Shown here piece after piece: positions 25,976 through 34,929 of a stretch of DNA of 64,000 nt (position 1 is the stretch's first letter; the number at the start of each line of letters is the position of its first letter). The notes under the pieces were generated by a model. It saw nothing but the letters and a program-made list of their open reading frames with translations, did no database searches and was not told where the DNA came from. The DNA lies in the NCBI RefSeq assembly GCF_001434365.1, contig NZ_AZFN01000003.1, positions 34,889 through 98,888 on the forward strand, written 5' to 3'. This stretch comes from Limosilactobacillus gastricus DSM 16045. GTDB taxonomy: Bacteria > Bacillota > Bacilli > Lactobacillales > Lactobacillaceae. Position numbers and translations under genes: made by a program.

Positions 25976-27187
25976 ATGGCTAATCCAAAAGTTGTGCTTG
26001 CTTATTCTGGTGGTCTCGACACTTCAGTTGAGATCGCCTGGTTAAAAAATGCTGGTTATGATGTCATCGCAGTTTGTTTTAATGTCGGTGAAGAAGAGAT
26101 GGACCTTAGTGCCATCAAGCAAAAGGGCCTCGATGTCGGAGCAATTGAATCGATTGTGGTCGATGCTCGGCATGAGTTTGCGACTGAATATGTCCTCCCT
26201 GCACTGCAAGCAAATGCTCTATACGAAGGAGTTTACCCCTTAGTTTCTGCCCTTTCACGGCCGCTCATTTCAAAGCATTTAGTTGAAATTGCTAAGGAAT
26301 ACGGTGCTGTCGCGATCGCCCACGGGTGTACTGGCAAAGGGAATGACCAAGTTCGGTTTGAAGTATCTATTCACGCCTTGGCCCCAGATATGATCATTGA
26401 GGACCCCATCCGGGAAGTTCACTGGTCCCGGGAAGAAGAAATCGCCTATGCAAAGGACAATAACATTCCTGTTCCGATTACCAAGGAAAGCCCCTACTCT
26501 ATTGACGAAAATTTATGGGGACGGGCTAATGAAGCGGGAGTACTAGAAGATCCATGGGTAGGTGCACCTGAAGATGCCTTTGCCCGGACTAACTCCTTAG
26601 AAAACACTCCGGACACGCCGGCAGTTGTCGAATTATCATTTGTGCAAGGTATCCCAACGGCTTTAAACGGCAAAGAATTACCATTAGAAGAATTGATTGC
26701 TCAGCTAGACCATCTCGCAGGACAACATGGGATTGGTCGGATTGACCATATTGAAAACCGGTTGGTCGGCATTAAATCGCGGGAAGTTTATGAAGCGCCG
26801 GCGGCCGAGGTCCTCATTAAGGCCCATCAAGATCTTGAAAACCTCACCATGGAACGGGGATTGGGTCATTACAAGCCCGTAATAGAACATGAGATCAGCA
26901 ATCTGATCTATAATGCTCAATGGTTCTCTCCCCTCTTTAATTCATTAATGGCCTTTATCAAAGCCAGTCAAACGGACGTAACAGGTACCGTTCGGGTTAA
27001 ATTATTTAAAGGGAATGTCATCTGTGAAGGACGGAAATCACCGCTTTCCCTTTATAATGAGGATTTGGCTACTTATACTAGCTCGGACTCCTTTGATCAC
27101 GAATCCGCTAACGGGTTCATTAAACTTTGGGGCCTGCCAACCCAAGTTTATGCCCAGGTACACCAACACGCTGAACAAAAGGACTAG
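25976..27187 (+). CDS. argG: Argininosuccinate synthase
   Basis: A 403-residue enzyme that joins citrulline and aspartate with ATP to argininosuccinate, the penultimate step of arginine synthesis. It has the PP-loop [10 protein letters not shown] at residues ~8-17, the [15 protein letters not shown] block and [13 protein letters not shown] chose ATG 25976, with AAGGAG at 25961; ATG 25970 is too close to it. Followed after 5 bases by argH. Confidence 0.95.
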   Translation: MANPKVVLAYSGGLDTSVEIAWLKNAGYDVIAVCFNVGEEEMDLSAIKQKGLDVGAIESIVVDARHEFATEYVLPALQANALYEGVYPLVSALSRPLISKHLVEIAKEYGAVAIAHGCTGKGNDQVRFEVSIHALAPDMIIEDPIREVHWSREEEIAYAKDNNIPVPITKESPYSIDENLWGRANEAGVLEDPWVGAPEDAFARTNSLENTPDTPAVVELSFVQGIPTALNGKELPLEELIAQLDHLAGQHGIGRIDHIENRLVGIKSREVYEAPAAEVLIKAHQDLENLTMERGLGHYKPVIEHEISNLIYNAQWFSPLFNSLMAFIKASQTDVTGTVRVKLFKGNVICEGRKSPLSLYNEDLATYTSSDSFDHESANGFIKLWGLPTQVYAQVHQHAEQKD

Positions 27188-27192
27188 TGCTT

Positions 27193-28572
27193 ATGAGTAT
27201 TCAAACTGCTTGGGGCGGTCGGTTTCAATCTGCGGGAGCCAAGTGGGTTGATGAATTCGGCGCTTCAATTGATTTTGACCAATTAATGGCTCATGAAGAT
27301 ATCGAAGGCTCCTTGGCCCATGTTCAAATGTTAGGTCATACGGGCATTTTAACTAACCCAGAAGTCCAACAAATTAAAACCGGCCTAGAAGATTTGCAAG
27401 CCGATTTAGATACTGGTAAATTAAGTTTTTCTGTGGAACGCGAAGACATTCATATGAATCTGGAAGCCTTGTTGACGGAAAAGATTGGCCCCGTGGCCGG
27501 TAAATTACATACCGCCCGGTCCCGGAACGACCAGGTTGCCACCGATTTTCACTTATATTTAAAACACCGTCTTCCCCTAATTATCGAAACAATCAAAGAA
27601 TTGCAAACGGCCCTTGTGCAACGGGCGGAAGAAAACGTGGAAACCATCATGCCGGGTTATACCCACCTCCAACATGCTCAGCCGATTTCATATGGCCATT
27701 ATTTGATGGCTTATTACGCCATGCTTAAGCGGGATGTCGAACGGTTTGAATTCAATCAGCACCATACCGACATAATGCCACTGGGGTCCGCAGCCTTAGC
27801 GGGGACCACTTTCCCCATCGACCGGGAATATACAGCCCAACTATTGGACTTCAACCAAATTTACACGAATTCCTTAGATGCGGTTAGTGACCGGGATTTC
27901 GCCTTAGAATTTTTGAGTAATGCGTCCATCTTAATGATGCATTTGTCCCGGCTCAGTGAAGAATTAATTTCCTGGTGCTCATACGAATTTAACTATCTTG
28001 AAATGGCCGATGAGTTCTCGACGGGAAGTTCAATCATGCCACAAAAGAAGAATCCAGATATGGCCGAATTAACTCGAGGGAAAACCGGTCGGGTCTATGG
28101 ACATTTAATGGGACTTTTAACCACCATGAAAGGACTTCCCTTAGCTTACAATAAAGATATGCAAGAGGATAAAGAAGGGGTTTTTGACACTGTTAAGACA
28201 ATTATTCCGTGTCTAAAAGTTATGACCGGGATGATCAAAACTTTAAGTGTTCATCCCGACAAAATGGCCGCTGCAACCCAAAATGACTTTAGTAACGCTA
28301 CCGAGTTGGCTGATTATTTAGCTACTAAGGGGATCCCCTTCCGACAGGCTCACGCCATCGTTGGTAATCTAGTTTATGAAGGACTCCAAAGTGGGAAAAA
28401 TCTGCAAGATATTTCATTAGCGGATTATCAAAAGATCGAACCTCGAATTGAAGAAGACGTCTATCAGGTCCTCGATCCCAAAGTCGCGGTCCAACGGCGG
28501 ACTTCTTTGGGCGGAACCGGCTTTGATCAAGTCAAAGCCCAAATAAAGCAAGCACATGCTGAATTAGATTAG
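27193..28572 (+). CDS. argH: Argininosuccinate lyase
   Basis: A 459-residue fumarase/aspartase-superfamily enzyme that splits argininosuccinate into arginine and fumarate. It has the superfamily signature [12 protein letters not shown] (~279-290), SRNDQVATD and TGYTHLQ-like [11 protein letters not shown]. Start at ATG 27193; the in-frame GTG at 27187 overlaps the argG stop. Operon with argG; no other arg genes occur in the window. Confidence 0.95.
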   Translation: MSIQTAWGGRFQSAGAKWVDEFGASIDFDQLMAHEDIEGSLAHVQMLGHTGILTNPEVQQIKTGLEDLQADLDTGKLSFSVEREDIHMNLEALLTEKIGPVAGKLHTARSRNDQVATDFHLYLKHRLPLIIETIKELQTALVQRAEENVETIMPGYTHLQHAQPISYGHYLMAYYAMLKRDVERFEFNQHHTDIMPLGSAALAGTTFPIDREYTAQLLDFNQIYTNSLDAVSDRDFALEFLSNASILMMHLSRLSEELISWCSYEFNYLEMADEFSTGSSIMPQKKNPDMAELTRGKTGRVYGHLMGLLTTMKGLPLAYNKDMQEDKEGVFDTVKTIIPCLKVMTGMIKTLSVHPDKMAAATQNDFSNATELADYLATKGIPFRQAHAIVGNLVYEGLQSGKNLQDISLADYQKIEPRIEEDVYQVLDPKVAVQRRTSLGGTGFDQVKAQIKQAHAELD

Positions 28573-28590
28573 CCAATTATAATTCCGCCC

Positions 28591-28632
28591 AAAAAGGCCT
28601 TCACCATCGTTCTGGATGGTGAAGGCCCTTTA
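28591..28632. terminator. Bidirectional terminator between argH and lplA
   Basis: GGCCTTCACCATC/GATGGTGAAGGCC, 13-bp stem with A tract before and T-rich tract after. Confidence 0.85.
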
Positions 28633-28640
28633 AAGTATTC

Positions 28641-29654
28641 TTATTCTTGACGTAACAACAAAGCTAACAAATCAGCTGGAGCAATTTTGCCAAAATAATA
28701 TTCGGTATCAATCCGGCTTAAGGCATCCGCGAGCTCATTTTCTTGATAACGAACCCCGCGCAACTGCTCTGCAAATTCATTCACATCCCCTTGACCTAAA
28801 AAGTCACCATAAATCTGTAAATCAGTGATCCGGCCGTCATTAATTTCCAAACGAAAATCAACGGTTCCCTGATCAAAATGTTGTCGATGTTGGATCTTAG
28901 ACACTGGGGATTTCCCGTACACCCAATCCCAATTGCTATAAACGGCTTGATTCAATTGATCAACAGCTTGTAAAGTGGCTTGGTCTAGCTCATATGGGCG
29001 GGCATCCTTTAAATCTGTCAGGCCTAAAATCTTCTTGGCCAGGGTGTCCCGAAATTCTTCAATCGTAAGATTTTGAAATTCCGGCGCAAAATGTGGTTTT
29101 AAATTAGTAACTCGACTATGAACTGATTTGATTCCTTTGGAAGCAATCTTATCAGCCGGAACATTCAGCGCTTGACCAATAACGTCGAGGTCAACATCAT
29201 ACATCAATGTTCCATGTGAAAACATCCGTCCGTGTTCAACCCGCATTGCATTACCGGAAAATTTCTGCCCATTAATTTGAAGATCATTCCGACCTGATAA
29301 CTCGGCAGCCGTCGCTCCCATTTCATGCAAGGCTTGAATAACCGGATCAGTAAATTTCCGAAAGTTACCTGATGAATGCCCGTCATCTTGCGTAATAAAG
29401 CTAAAACTAACGTTGCCTAAATCGTCAAAGACGGCGCCACCGCCCGAGGTCCGACGGGTCACAATGATTTGATGGGCTTTCACATAATCTAAATTCACCT
29501 CTTCATAAGCGTTTTGATTCCGCCCCAAAATAATACAAGGTGAGTTAATGTAAAAGTACAAGATGGGTTCGCTCAAGTCGGCATGTTCCATCAAGTAGGT
29601 TTCTAAAGCTAAATTATAACGAATATCATGACTCTTGGTGACTAAATACTTCAA
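28641..29654 (-). CDS. lplA: Lipoate--protein ligase A
   Basis: A 337-residue LplA. It activates lipoate with ATP and attaches it to E2 or GcvH proteins. It has the RRTSGGGAVFDDLGNVSFSF block (~72-91) and the lysine region GQKFSGNAMR, plus a C-terminal accessory domain. It overlaps the upstream OsmC gene by 4 bases (ATGA), so it is translated coupled. No dehydrogenase complex genes are near. Last gene of a three-gene unit. Confidence 0.9.
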   Translation of the reverse strand: MKYLVTKSHDIRYNLALETYLMEHADLSEPILYFYINSPCIILGRNQNAYEEVNLDYVKAHQIIVTRRTSGGGAVFDDLGNVSFSFITQDDGHSSGNFRKFTDPVIQALHEMGATAAELSGRNDLQINGQKFSGNAMRVEHGRMFSHGTLMYDVDLDVIGQALNVPADKIASKGIKSVHSRVTNLKPHFAPEFQNLTIEEFRDTLAKKILGLTDLKDARPYELDQATLQAVDQLNQAVYSNWDWVYGKSPVSKIQHRQHFDQGTVDFRLEINDGRITDLQIYGDFLGQGDVNEFAEQLRGVRYQENELADALSRIDTEYYFGKIAPADLLALLLRQE

Positions 29655-30073
29655 TTCTCTCGCCTCGATTTAAATTGATCAACCAACTTTACTGTAACAT
29701 TAGGATGTTGACCTAACAACTTTTCCATCGGGCATCGACGCTTAGCAATTTCGAGTATTTCTTCCGCAACGGTCCGATTTACTTCTGGAATGCGTACTAG
29801 GACCAAAAGCTTAAATTGATACCCTTCAACGTCCTTAGCTAAATCAACTTGCACCCGCACCTGACTATTATGAACCAGGCCACGACGTGCTTCTTCAGCT
29901 TCAATGGTCGCGTTAAGGCAGGTAGCATACGCCAGTCCAACCAATTGTTCAGGATTCGTCCCCGGCGTTTCACTTAGGGGACTACTGGTCCTTAAGACGA
30001 GGTCACCCTTGGTCTCACCTAAAATCCCCATATCATTTTCCACCGTGGTTTGATAAATTGATTTGAAGTCCAT
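29651..30073 (-). CDS. OsmC/Ohr-family peroxiredoxin-like protein
   Basis: A 140-residue OsmC-fold protein with the two family cysteines: Cys52 in YATCLNATIE and Cys114 in KRRCPMEKLL. Such proteins reduce organic hydroperoxides and in some bacteria are recharged by lipoylated proteins. That makes the 4-base overlap with lplA meaningful. It lies 16 bases after the OPA transporter gene. Confidence 0.87.
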   Translation of the reverse strand: MDFKSIYQTTVENDMGILGETKGDLVLRTSSPLSETPGTNPEQLVGLAYATCLNATIEAEEARRGLVHNSQVRVQVDLAKDVEGYQFKLLVLVRIPEVNRTVAEEILEIAKRRCPMEKLLGQHPNVTVKLVDQFKSRREN

Positions 30074-30089
30074 TGGTAACCTCCGCTAG

Positions 30090-31439
30090 TTATTCAGCGT
30101 GCTTAGCTAACCGCTTCATCCGTGCTTCGTGAATCATAATGTAAATTAACAATAATAATGACAAGGCCGAAGCACCATACAAGACGGCGTTACTTGCCAC
30201 CCAGCCATATTGAGCAACTAAAATCCCGATCAAGGCCGTGGCTAAGGTTTCCCCAAAAATGTACTGGAAAAAGCCCATAAAACCAGTCGATGACCCAACC
30301 GCAAACTTTGGTACAGCTTCGTTAACCATCAATCCAACTAAGGTTAATGGGGCGTAAATCAAAGTCCCCATGATAAAGAGAACCGTTACAATCAGTACAT
30401 GACTAGTACTATAGAAGTAAGTGGTCAAACAAGCGACTAACCCTAAAACACAAATGAGACAAACTAGGGCCCGACGATCTTTTAGAAAATCCGAGATCGC
30501 CCCCATTAAGATTACCCCCGGAACGGCGGCTAGTTCAAAAATCCCAACTAACCACTTAGCAAAATCAGGTGAAAAGCCTTTGGATTGAACTAAATAAGAT
30601 GGAATCCAAGACATGACCCCATAACGTACCAGGTATAAGGACATAGAGGTTAAAGTAATGGCCCAGACCATCGGGTTCTTCAAAATATATTGGACAAAAA
30701 TTTGCCATAAGGATAAGTCCGTCAAATCCTCCGATGAGGTTTCCCCACCATCAAGGACCACTTCATCCCCCGTATATTCAGAAATACTTGGCAAACCAAC
30801 GGCAGCTGGTCGTTCTGAACCGGCCCACAAGACAAAGAGAGCAATAATGACCGAAACGACGGAAGCGGTATAAAAGACCGCTTGAATCGATCCTGAGAAC
30901 ATAAAGACGGCTAGTTGAACGACGGCCACACAACAAAAGGCTCCAGCGTTGTGCGCTGACGACCAGATCGAGTAGACCGTCCCCCGCCAACGCTTCCCCC
31001 ACCAAAGTTGGATAGTCCGTTGACAAGCAGCTGCTCCCATCCCTTGCGCAATTGACATGACCAGCATTAAGATCATCATCAAGTAAAAATTCCGGGTTGC
31101 CCCTAAGCCCACGTTTAAGATGGCGGAAACAATCAAACCTGTCGCTAGGTATCGAATGGTATTACTCTTGTCACTTAAGGCTCCCATGAATAATTTGGAG
31201 ATCCCGTAACCAATCCCAAAACAGGATAAAATAAGTCCCACTTGGGCGGTGGTAAAGCCATAAGCTTTCATAATATCATTTTGTTCGGTCGTAAAAATTA
31301 ACCGAATAATATAGTACCCAATATAACCAATACACAATGACAACAGAACCCCCGTTTGATGCCATCGATAACTACTAACAACCTTTTCTGCCGGGACCTT
31401 CTTGCTTGCGTCAGGTGCCGGCCGTAAGAATGGAATCAT
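30090..31439 (-). CDS. OPA-family organophosphate:phosphate antiporter (GlpT/UhpT-like MFS)
   Basis: A 449-residue MFS protein with twelve membrane segments. The N-terminal block YYIIRLIFT and motif GYGISKLFMGALSDKSN fit the OPA group that takes up glycerol-3-phosphate, hexose phosphate or related esters in exchange for phosphate. The block GKRWRGTVYSIWSSAHNAG is also typical. First gene of the unit with osmC and lplA, with a promoter and cre site in front. Which ester it carries is unclear. Confidence 0.85.
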   Translation of the reverse strand: MIPFLRPAPDASKKVPAEKVVSSYRWHQTGVLLSLCIGYIGYYIIRLIFTTEQNDIMKAYGFTTAQVGLILSCFGIGYGISKLFMGALSDKSNTIRYLATGLIVSAILNVGLGATRNFYLMMILMLVMSIAQGMGAAACQRTIQLWWGKRWRGTVYSIWSSAHNAGAFCCVAVVQLAVFMFSGSIQAVFYTASVVSVIIALFVLWAGSERPAAVGLPSISEYTGDEVVLDGGETSSEDLTDLSLWQIFVQYILKNPMVWAITLTSMSLYLVRYGVMSWIPSYLVQSKGFSPDFAKWLVGIFELAAVPGVILMGAISDFLKDRRALVCLICVLGLVACLTTYFYSTSHVLIVTVLFIMGTLIYAPLTLVGLMVNEAVPKFAVGSSTGFMGFFQYIFGETLATALIGILVAQYGWVASNAVLYGASALSLLLLIYIMIHEARMKRLAKHAE

Positions 31440-31463
31440 CTGATTCTACCTCCCCATTTCAAA

Positions 31464-31514
31464 AATTTACATTTTCATTTTATGAGGTTCAACCCGGCTT
31501 TGCAACCGTTTTCA
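31464..31514 (-). promoter_or_regulatory. Promoter with upstream cre site for the OPA operon
   Basis: On the minus strand, TTGAAC (31487-31492) and TAAATT (31464-31469) are 17 bases apart. Just upstream, TGAAAACGGTTGCA (31501-31514) matches 13 of 14 cre positions. A cre upstream of -35 fits activation or looping repression by CcpA. Confidence 0.65.
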
Positions 31515-31653
31515 AAAAGATAATAACTTTTTTATCAAATAATATATCACGACATAACTTTCCTAAGTTATCTCTTTTAAATTCTCAGCTCACCAGCTAC
31601 ATCCCCAGCCGATTAATGCTAAAATAAAGAAAAGATACAAAGGATGTGGTGGT

Positions 31654-32064
31654 ATGTTTCCAGAACGTTTACGGGCCTTACGCCGCGGGCAAAAAATCAC
31701 CTTACGGGAACTATGTGATGTGCTGAATGCCAATCTTGGCCCCGATGAACGGCCCAATACTCCGTCACAAATCGGCAATTGGGAACGAGGGATTCGGACC
31801 CCTAATTATATTGAAGTCCGCAAACTAGCAGAATTTTTTGACGTGAGTCTCGACTATTTAACCGGCCGTGCCGAACGTGATGATCATGATCTGGCAAAGC
31901 TATTCTTCTCGAGTAAGGATCTCTCCTTTAACCATACAACTTTAATTAGCGAAGATCGTTACGAAATTTTTCAATTGATTGATGGTTACTTAAAGGGCCG
32001 GCAAAATCGAAGTGAAACCGAAACTTTCTACGGCACGCAAGAAGAATTGAACCTCAAATTCTAG
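31654..32064 (+). CDS. XRE-family transcriptional regulator
   Basis: A 136-residue DNA-binding protein. The HTH spans ~1-72, with ITLRELCDVLNANLG, PSQIGNWERGIRTPNYIEVRKLAEFFDVSLDYLTGR, the classical Cro/CI end. The C-terminal ~60 residues have no recognised domain. It is 13 bases ahead of a methyltransferase gene. In front lie inverted repeats (ATAACTTTCCTAAGTTAT at 31551-31568) that could be operators. Confidence 0.8.
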   Translation: MFPERLRALRRGQKITLRELCDVLNANLGPDERPNTPSQIGNWERGIRTPNYIEVRKLAEFFDVSLDYLTGRAERDDHDLAKLFFSSKDLSFNHTTLISEDRYEIFQLIDGYLKGRQNRSETETFYGTQEELNLKF

Positions 32065-32077
32065 TCTGGAGGAACCT

Positions 32078-32935
32078 GTGAATCCCAAGAAACTCAAACA
32101 ATTAAAAAAACAACACCGCAAAGCCAATCCTCAGCCGCAACAATCAACTTATATTCAACAATTGACGCAATACGGAGAACTTTTTCAAGATTTTCCGCGG
32201 ATTAAGTATCTAATTAATCTCATCCTTGTTAACGATCGGCTGATGCAAGATCAGCTCTTACCCCAACCAGTCGTGAAAATGTTATTACCGGACGATATTC
32301 AAGATGAGATTTTTACCTATCTGAACCAACATTATCCAAGTGGTGATCCAATTGGCGATCGATTATGGGAAGAATATAGTGAGGCCTTACCAAAGCTTGA
32401 TCGCTTATTACGTAATTACCGTGACTACTTGGAAGCAACTTATGGGATGTGGTCATTCACAAATACCAAATTTATTAGCGCCTTGAGCAAATACTTACAA
32501 GGAGCCCCCGTTCTAGAAATTATGGCGGGGAATGGCTATATCTCTAAAGGGCTTCGCGATCTGAACCACCAGCAGACTATCATCACAACAGACGACCAAT
32601 CTTGGGTTAAAGAAAATGAAACTGGTAAGCATCCTGTGACTAAGGTGCAAAATTATTCGGCCATTGAGGCCATCAAGACTTTTCATGATCGAGTTGACTA
32701 CGTCATTATGGCTTGGGCCCCTGATAAAGGGGATGCCGATTGGCAAGTCTTACAATTAATCCGTCAAGCCTACCCTGAATTGAAGTTATTAGTAATCGGT
32801 GAATACCAAGGAGCAACGAACTCCCAACAATTCTGGCAAACGGCGCAATTAAGTCAACCCGATGCTTTACAACCCCTAAATCAAGCCTTACAATCATTTG
32901 ACCTCATTGACGAACAAATTTATCTGGTCCAATAG
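32078..32935 (+). CDS. SAM-dependent methyltransferase-like protein
   Basis: A 285-residue protein. The first ~130 residues are helical and charged, with a basic start rich in Lys and Gln. Then comes a Rossmann-like core with motif I LEIMAGNGYISKGL (~147-160), acidic residues ITTDDQSW after strand 2, and MAWAPDKGD at the motif IV place. No NPPY/DPPY catalytic motif is seen, so DNA N-methylation is not supported. GTG start at 32078 behind TGGAGG. Probably cotranscribed with the XRE gene. Substrate unknown. Confidence 0.7.
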   Translation: MNPKKLKQLKKQHRKANPQPQQSTYIQQLTQYGELFQDFPRIKYLINLILVNDRLMQDQLLPQPVVKMLLPDDIQDEIFTYLNQHYPSGDPIGDRLWEEYSEALPKLDRLLRNYRDYLEATYGMWSFTNTKFISALSKYLQGAPVLEIMAGNGYISKGLRDLNHQQTIITTDDQSWVKENETGKHPVTKVQNYSAIEAIKTFHDRVDYVIMAWAPDKGDADWQVLQLIRQAYPELKLLVIGEYQGATNSQQFWQTAQLSQPDALQPLNQALQSFDLIDEQIYLVQ

Positions 32936-32937
32936 TA

Positions 32938-32984
32938 AAAGGCCACCAACTTGACCATTTCTGATCAAGTTGGTGGCCTTTTAA
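32938..32984 (+). terminator. Terminator of the XRE-methyltransferase unit
   Basis: AAAAGGCCACCAACTTGA/TCAAGTTGGTGGCCTTTT, a near-perfect 18-bp stem with T tract. Confidence 0.9.
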
Positions 32985-32992
32985 GGTATTGA

Positions 32993-33150
32993 TATGATCT
33001 CAGACTCAAGAACCAGTTCACAATCGTCCTTAAATCGAACACCCTACAATCCGGTAGGTTTTGTGTCCCCTTTCCGAAAAAATCAACGTAACCAATTGGG
33101 GTTGGTTACCGACCTCTCGGCTCATCGTAACTTTAATTTAACACACTTTG
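32993..33150. other. Structured intergenic region, possible small RNA
   Basis: Three local hairpins stand in a row: ACAC-CCTAC/GTAGG-GTGT (~33040-33072), GTAACCAA/TTGGTTAC (8 bp, ~33088-33109), and CCGA/TCGG (~33110-33121). No coding frame is seen. On the plus strand TTGGTG (32970-32975) and TATGAT (32993-32998) with a 17-base spacer could be a promoter. The strand and identity are unresolved; T-box and SAM-type signatures are absent. Confidence 0.4.
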
Positions 33151-33160
33151 TAGCTGGTGA

Positions 33161-33628
33161 CTAGTCATCAGCACTTTCCCGATTATTAATTGCCGTTGCG
33201 ATGTGTTCAGTTACCCAGTTCTTAAAAGGCGTAACATAATCGTCAACCGCCGGCATTAATTCATCAGCCGTCGTTAATTCGTCAATCCGTAATCCTGAAG
33301 CATTCACCTGATCACCCTCAATAACCATGTAAACTTTAACTTCATACGGCGCAGTTTGGTCTAACAATTTCGGATCCAGGCGAGGAGCTTCAATTAATGG
33401 GACATTAATTAGATTCGTTTCTAAGCGTACGTTTACGGGATCCCCTACTGGCATCTCAACTTGCCAACTAAATTGAGCTAAGTAGCCAGCAGCTAACTGA
33501 CTGCTAACATGTTCGAGCCCCGCTAGTAAGTTTTCCTGGGTAAGTTGATCAGCGGTTAAGCCTTGTGAAGCAACTTGAATGCGTTCTGCTTCTAACTGTG
33601 TAAGTAATTCGGTAACTGTCATTTCCAT
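33161..33628 (-). CDS. Hypothetical acidic protein
   Basis: A soluble, acidic protein of about 155 residues without known motif. It is rich in Glu, Asp, Leu and Ala; the centre (LETNLINVPLIEAPRLDPK) has beta-like pattern. Start at ATG 33628, which overlaps the stop of the upstream membrane-protein gene (TAATG) and so is translationally coupled; an ATG at 33649 is also possible. I do not recognise the family. Confidence 0.6.
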   Translation of the reverse strand: MEMTVTELLTQLEAERIQVASQGLTADQLTQENLLAGLEHVSSQLAAGYLAQFSWQVEMPVGDPVNVRLETNLINVPLIEAPRLDPKLLDQTAPYEVKVYMVIEGDQVNASGLRIDELTTADELMPAVDDYVTPFKNWVTEHIATAINNRESADD

Positions 33629-34023
33629 TATTTGTGTCTCTTCCTCCATCGTGCCTCGTGAGCTTTGGTCCGTTGATTAAAGCCATCGACAATCCCAGTT
33701 AAAGCTGTCATCACGCCGATTACTCCAATAAGCTGTGTTAAAATCCCTAATCCTGAAAAGCGTGCACTCACTTGTAAAATTCCGCCTAAGGAAAGGACTC
33801 CAAAATAAAGCATCACTATAATCGTCCCGTAAGAAGCAAGCATGGTTTGGGTATATTTGGCGATAATAATGACCGCTTCTAAAATCGTCATTAGAATAAT
33901 CCGCCCCCAGATCGCCCCACTCAACAAAGAGGTACCAATTTGAACTTGCATTAAAATTTCAATTAGACAAGCCATGAGCCAGCTGATCAAGGTGACGAAG
34001 GCAAATCGTGTTTCTTCTTTCAT
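33628..34023 (-). CDS. Hypothetical membrane protein with four hydrophobic segments
   Basis: A 131-residue protein with about four membrane helices (~8-25, 33-55, 60-85, 88-110) and a basic C-terminus ending RWRKRHK. Start at ATG 34023 behind AAGGGGAGC; an upstream longer frame lacks an RBS. It overlaps the acidic soluble protein gene by TAATG, suggesting the two act together. Divergent from usp. Family not recognised. Confidence 0.6.
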   Translation of the reverse strand: MKEETRFAFVTLISWLMACLIEILMQVQIGTSLLSGAIWGRIILMTILEAVIIIAKYTQTMLASYGTIIVMLYFGVLSLGGILQVSARFSGLGILTQLIGVIGVMTALTGIVDGFNQRTKAHEARWRKRHK

Positions 34024-34164
34024 AATTGCTCCCCTTGCATTATTCCCAACAATTCTACCTGATTGGCAATCAATCTGCAATTCATCGAGTAGAATTAAGT
34101 TTTTATGTGAATTTCTTAATAAAATCAATTATAATAAAGAAAAGCTGTGTGGAGGGGAAACATT

Positions 34165-34671
34165 ATGCAACTTAAAGAATATCATCATATTTTGGTGCCG
34201 GTCGATGGGTCCAAAGCCACCGAAGCCGTCGTTGCTCAAGCAGCAGTCATGGCGAAAGCCCACCACGCTAATTTAGAACTCTTGAATGTCGTTCAAGTAG
34301 CTCAATTTAGCGATGGAATTATTTCGGGAATTTCTTTGGATAAAGATCAAACCTACAACCTCATTAATCAAGCCAATGAACGTTTACAGGATCTTAAAAA
34401 AGAACTAGAAGACGCTGGCGTGGAAAAAGTCGGCGTCCATGTCCGTTTTGGTAATCCTAAACAAGTGATCGCCCATGACTTCGTGGAAGATCACCAGATT
34501 GATCTAATCGTGATGGGCGCCACCGGATTATCAGCGGTTGAACGGATGGTCGTTGGCTCTGTTACCCAGTATGCAACGCGCAATGCCGATGCAGATGTCT
34601 TAGTCGTTAAGATCAATAAGGATGATTTTAAGGTCAAGAGTTCGTCAGACGAACCGATTGTTGGACTATAG
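34165..34671 (+). CDS. Universal stress protein UspA family
   Basis: A 168-residue UspA protein with HILVPVDGS at the start and the ATP-binding pattern MGATGLSAVERMVVGSVTQY (G-2x-G-9x-GS) at ~120-139, so likely an ATP-binding member. Role in stress survival is known for the family but not mechanistic here. Start at ATG 34165 behind GGAGGGG; a GTG at 34147 is the alternative. Followed by a strong terminator. Confidence 0.9.
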   Translation: MQLKEYHHILVPVDGSKATEAVVAQAAVMAKAHHANLELLNVVQVAQFSDGIISGISLDKDQTYNLINQANERLQDLKKELEDAGVEKVGVHVRFGNPKQVIAHDFVEDHQIDLIVMGATGLSAVERMVVGSVTQYATRNADADVLVVKINKDDFKVKSSSDEPIVGL

Positions 34672-34686
34672 AATTTAATTAATGGC

Positions 34687-34733
34687 AAAGCAGCTGGCGA
34701 AGGAACTTCATTCTTCGCCAGCTGCTTTTCTTT
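34687..34733. terminator. Terminator after usp
   Basis: AAAGCAGCTGGCGAAG/CTTCGCCAGCTGCTTT, 16-bp stem followed by TCTTT. Confidence 0.9.
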
Positions 34734-34881
34734 ATTCAACTCCTTTTAAAACTTGAACCATGTCCAACTTTCGAATTCGTCGACTTATCAACAGACTCGT
34801 TGATAAGGAACATAGCCAAACAAAAACCGACGCGAGTGTCATCGTCACCCTAACCAAATATACTCGGACGTGAAAGACCTT
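34732..34881 (-). pseudogene. Remnant: C-terminal tail of an FtsX-type ABC permease
   Basis: A 49-codon open stretch on the minus strand, closed upstream by a stop at 34879-34881. It translates to a hydrophobic helix (VYLVRVTMTLASVFVWL...) followed by LLISRRIRKLDMVQVLKGVE and a stop. The last block is the usual end of FtsX/MacB-like permeases (basic stretch, LD-V--LKG). There is no start codon with RBS and no room for the rest, because the Fic gene begins at 34930. It is therefore a gene relic. Confidence 0.6.
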
Positions 34882-34929
34882 TTATTTATACCCGATAATG
34901 AATTCAAACCAACCCTTAAGTTGTCAAGA

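Noticed and set aside
31654..32935. Restriction-modification or defence system formed by XRE plus methyltransferase
   Set aside because: No nuclease nearby and no NPPY/DPPY or PCQ motif in the methyltransferase, so DNA modification is not supported.
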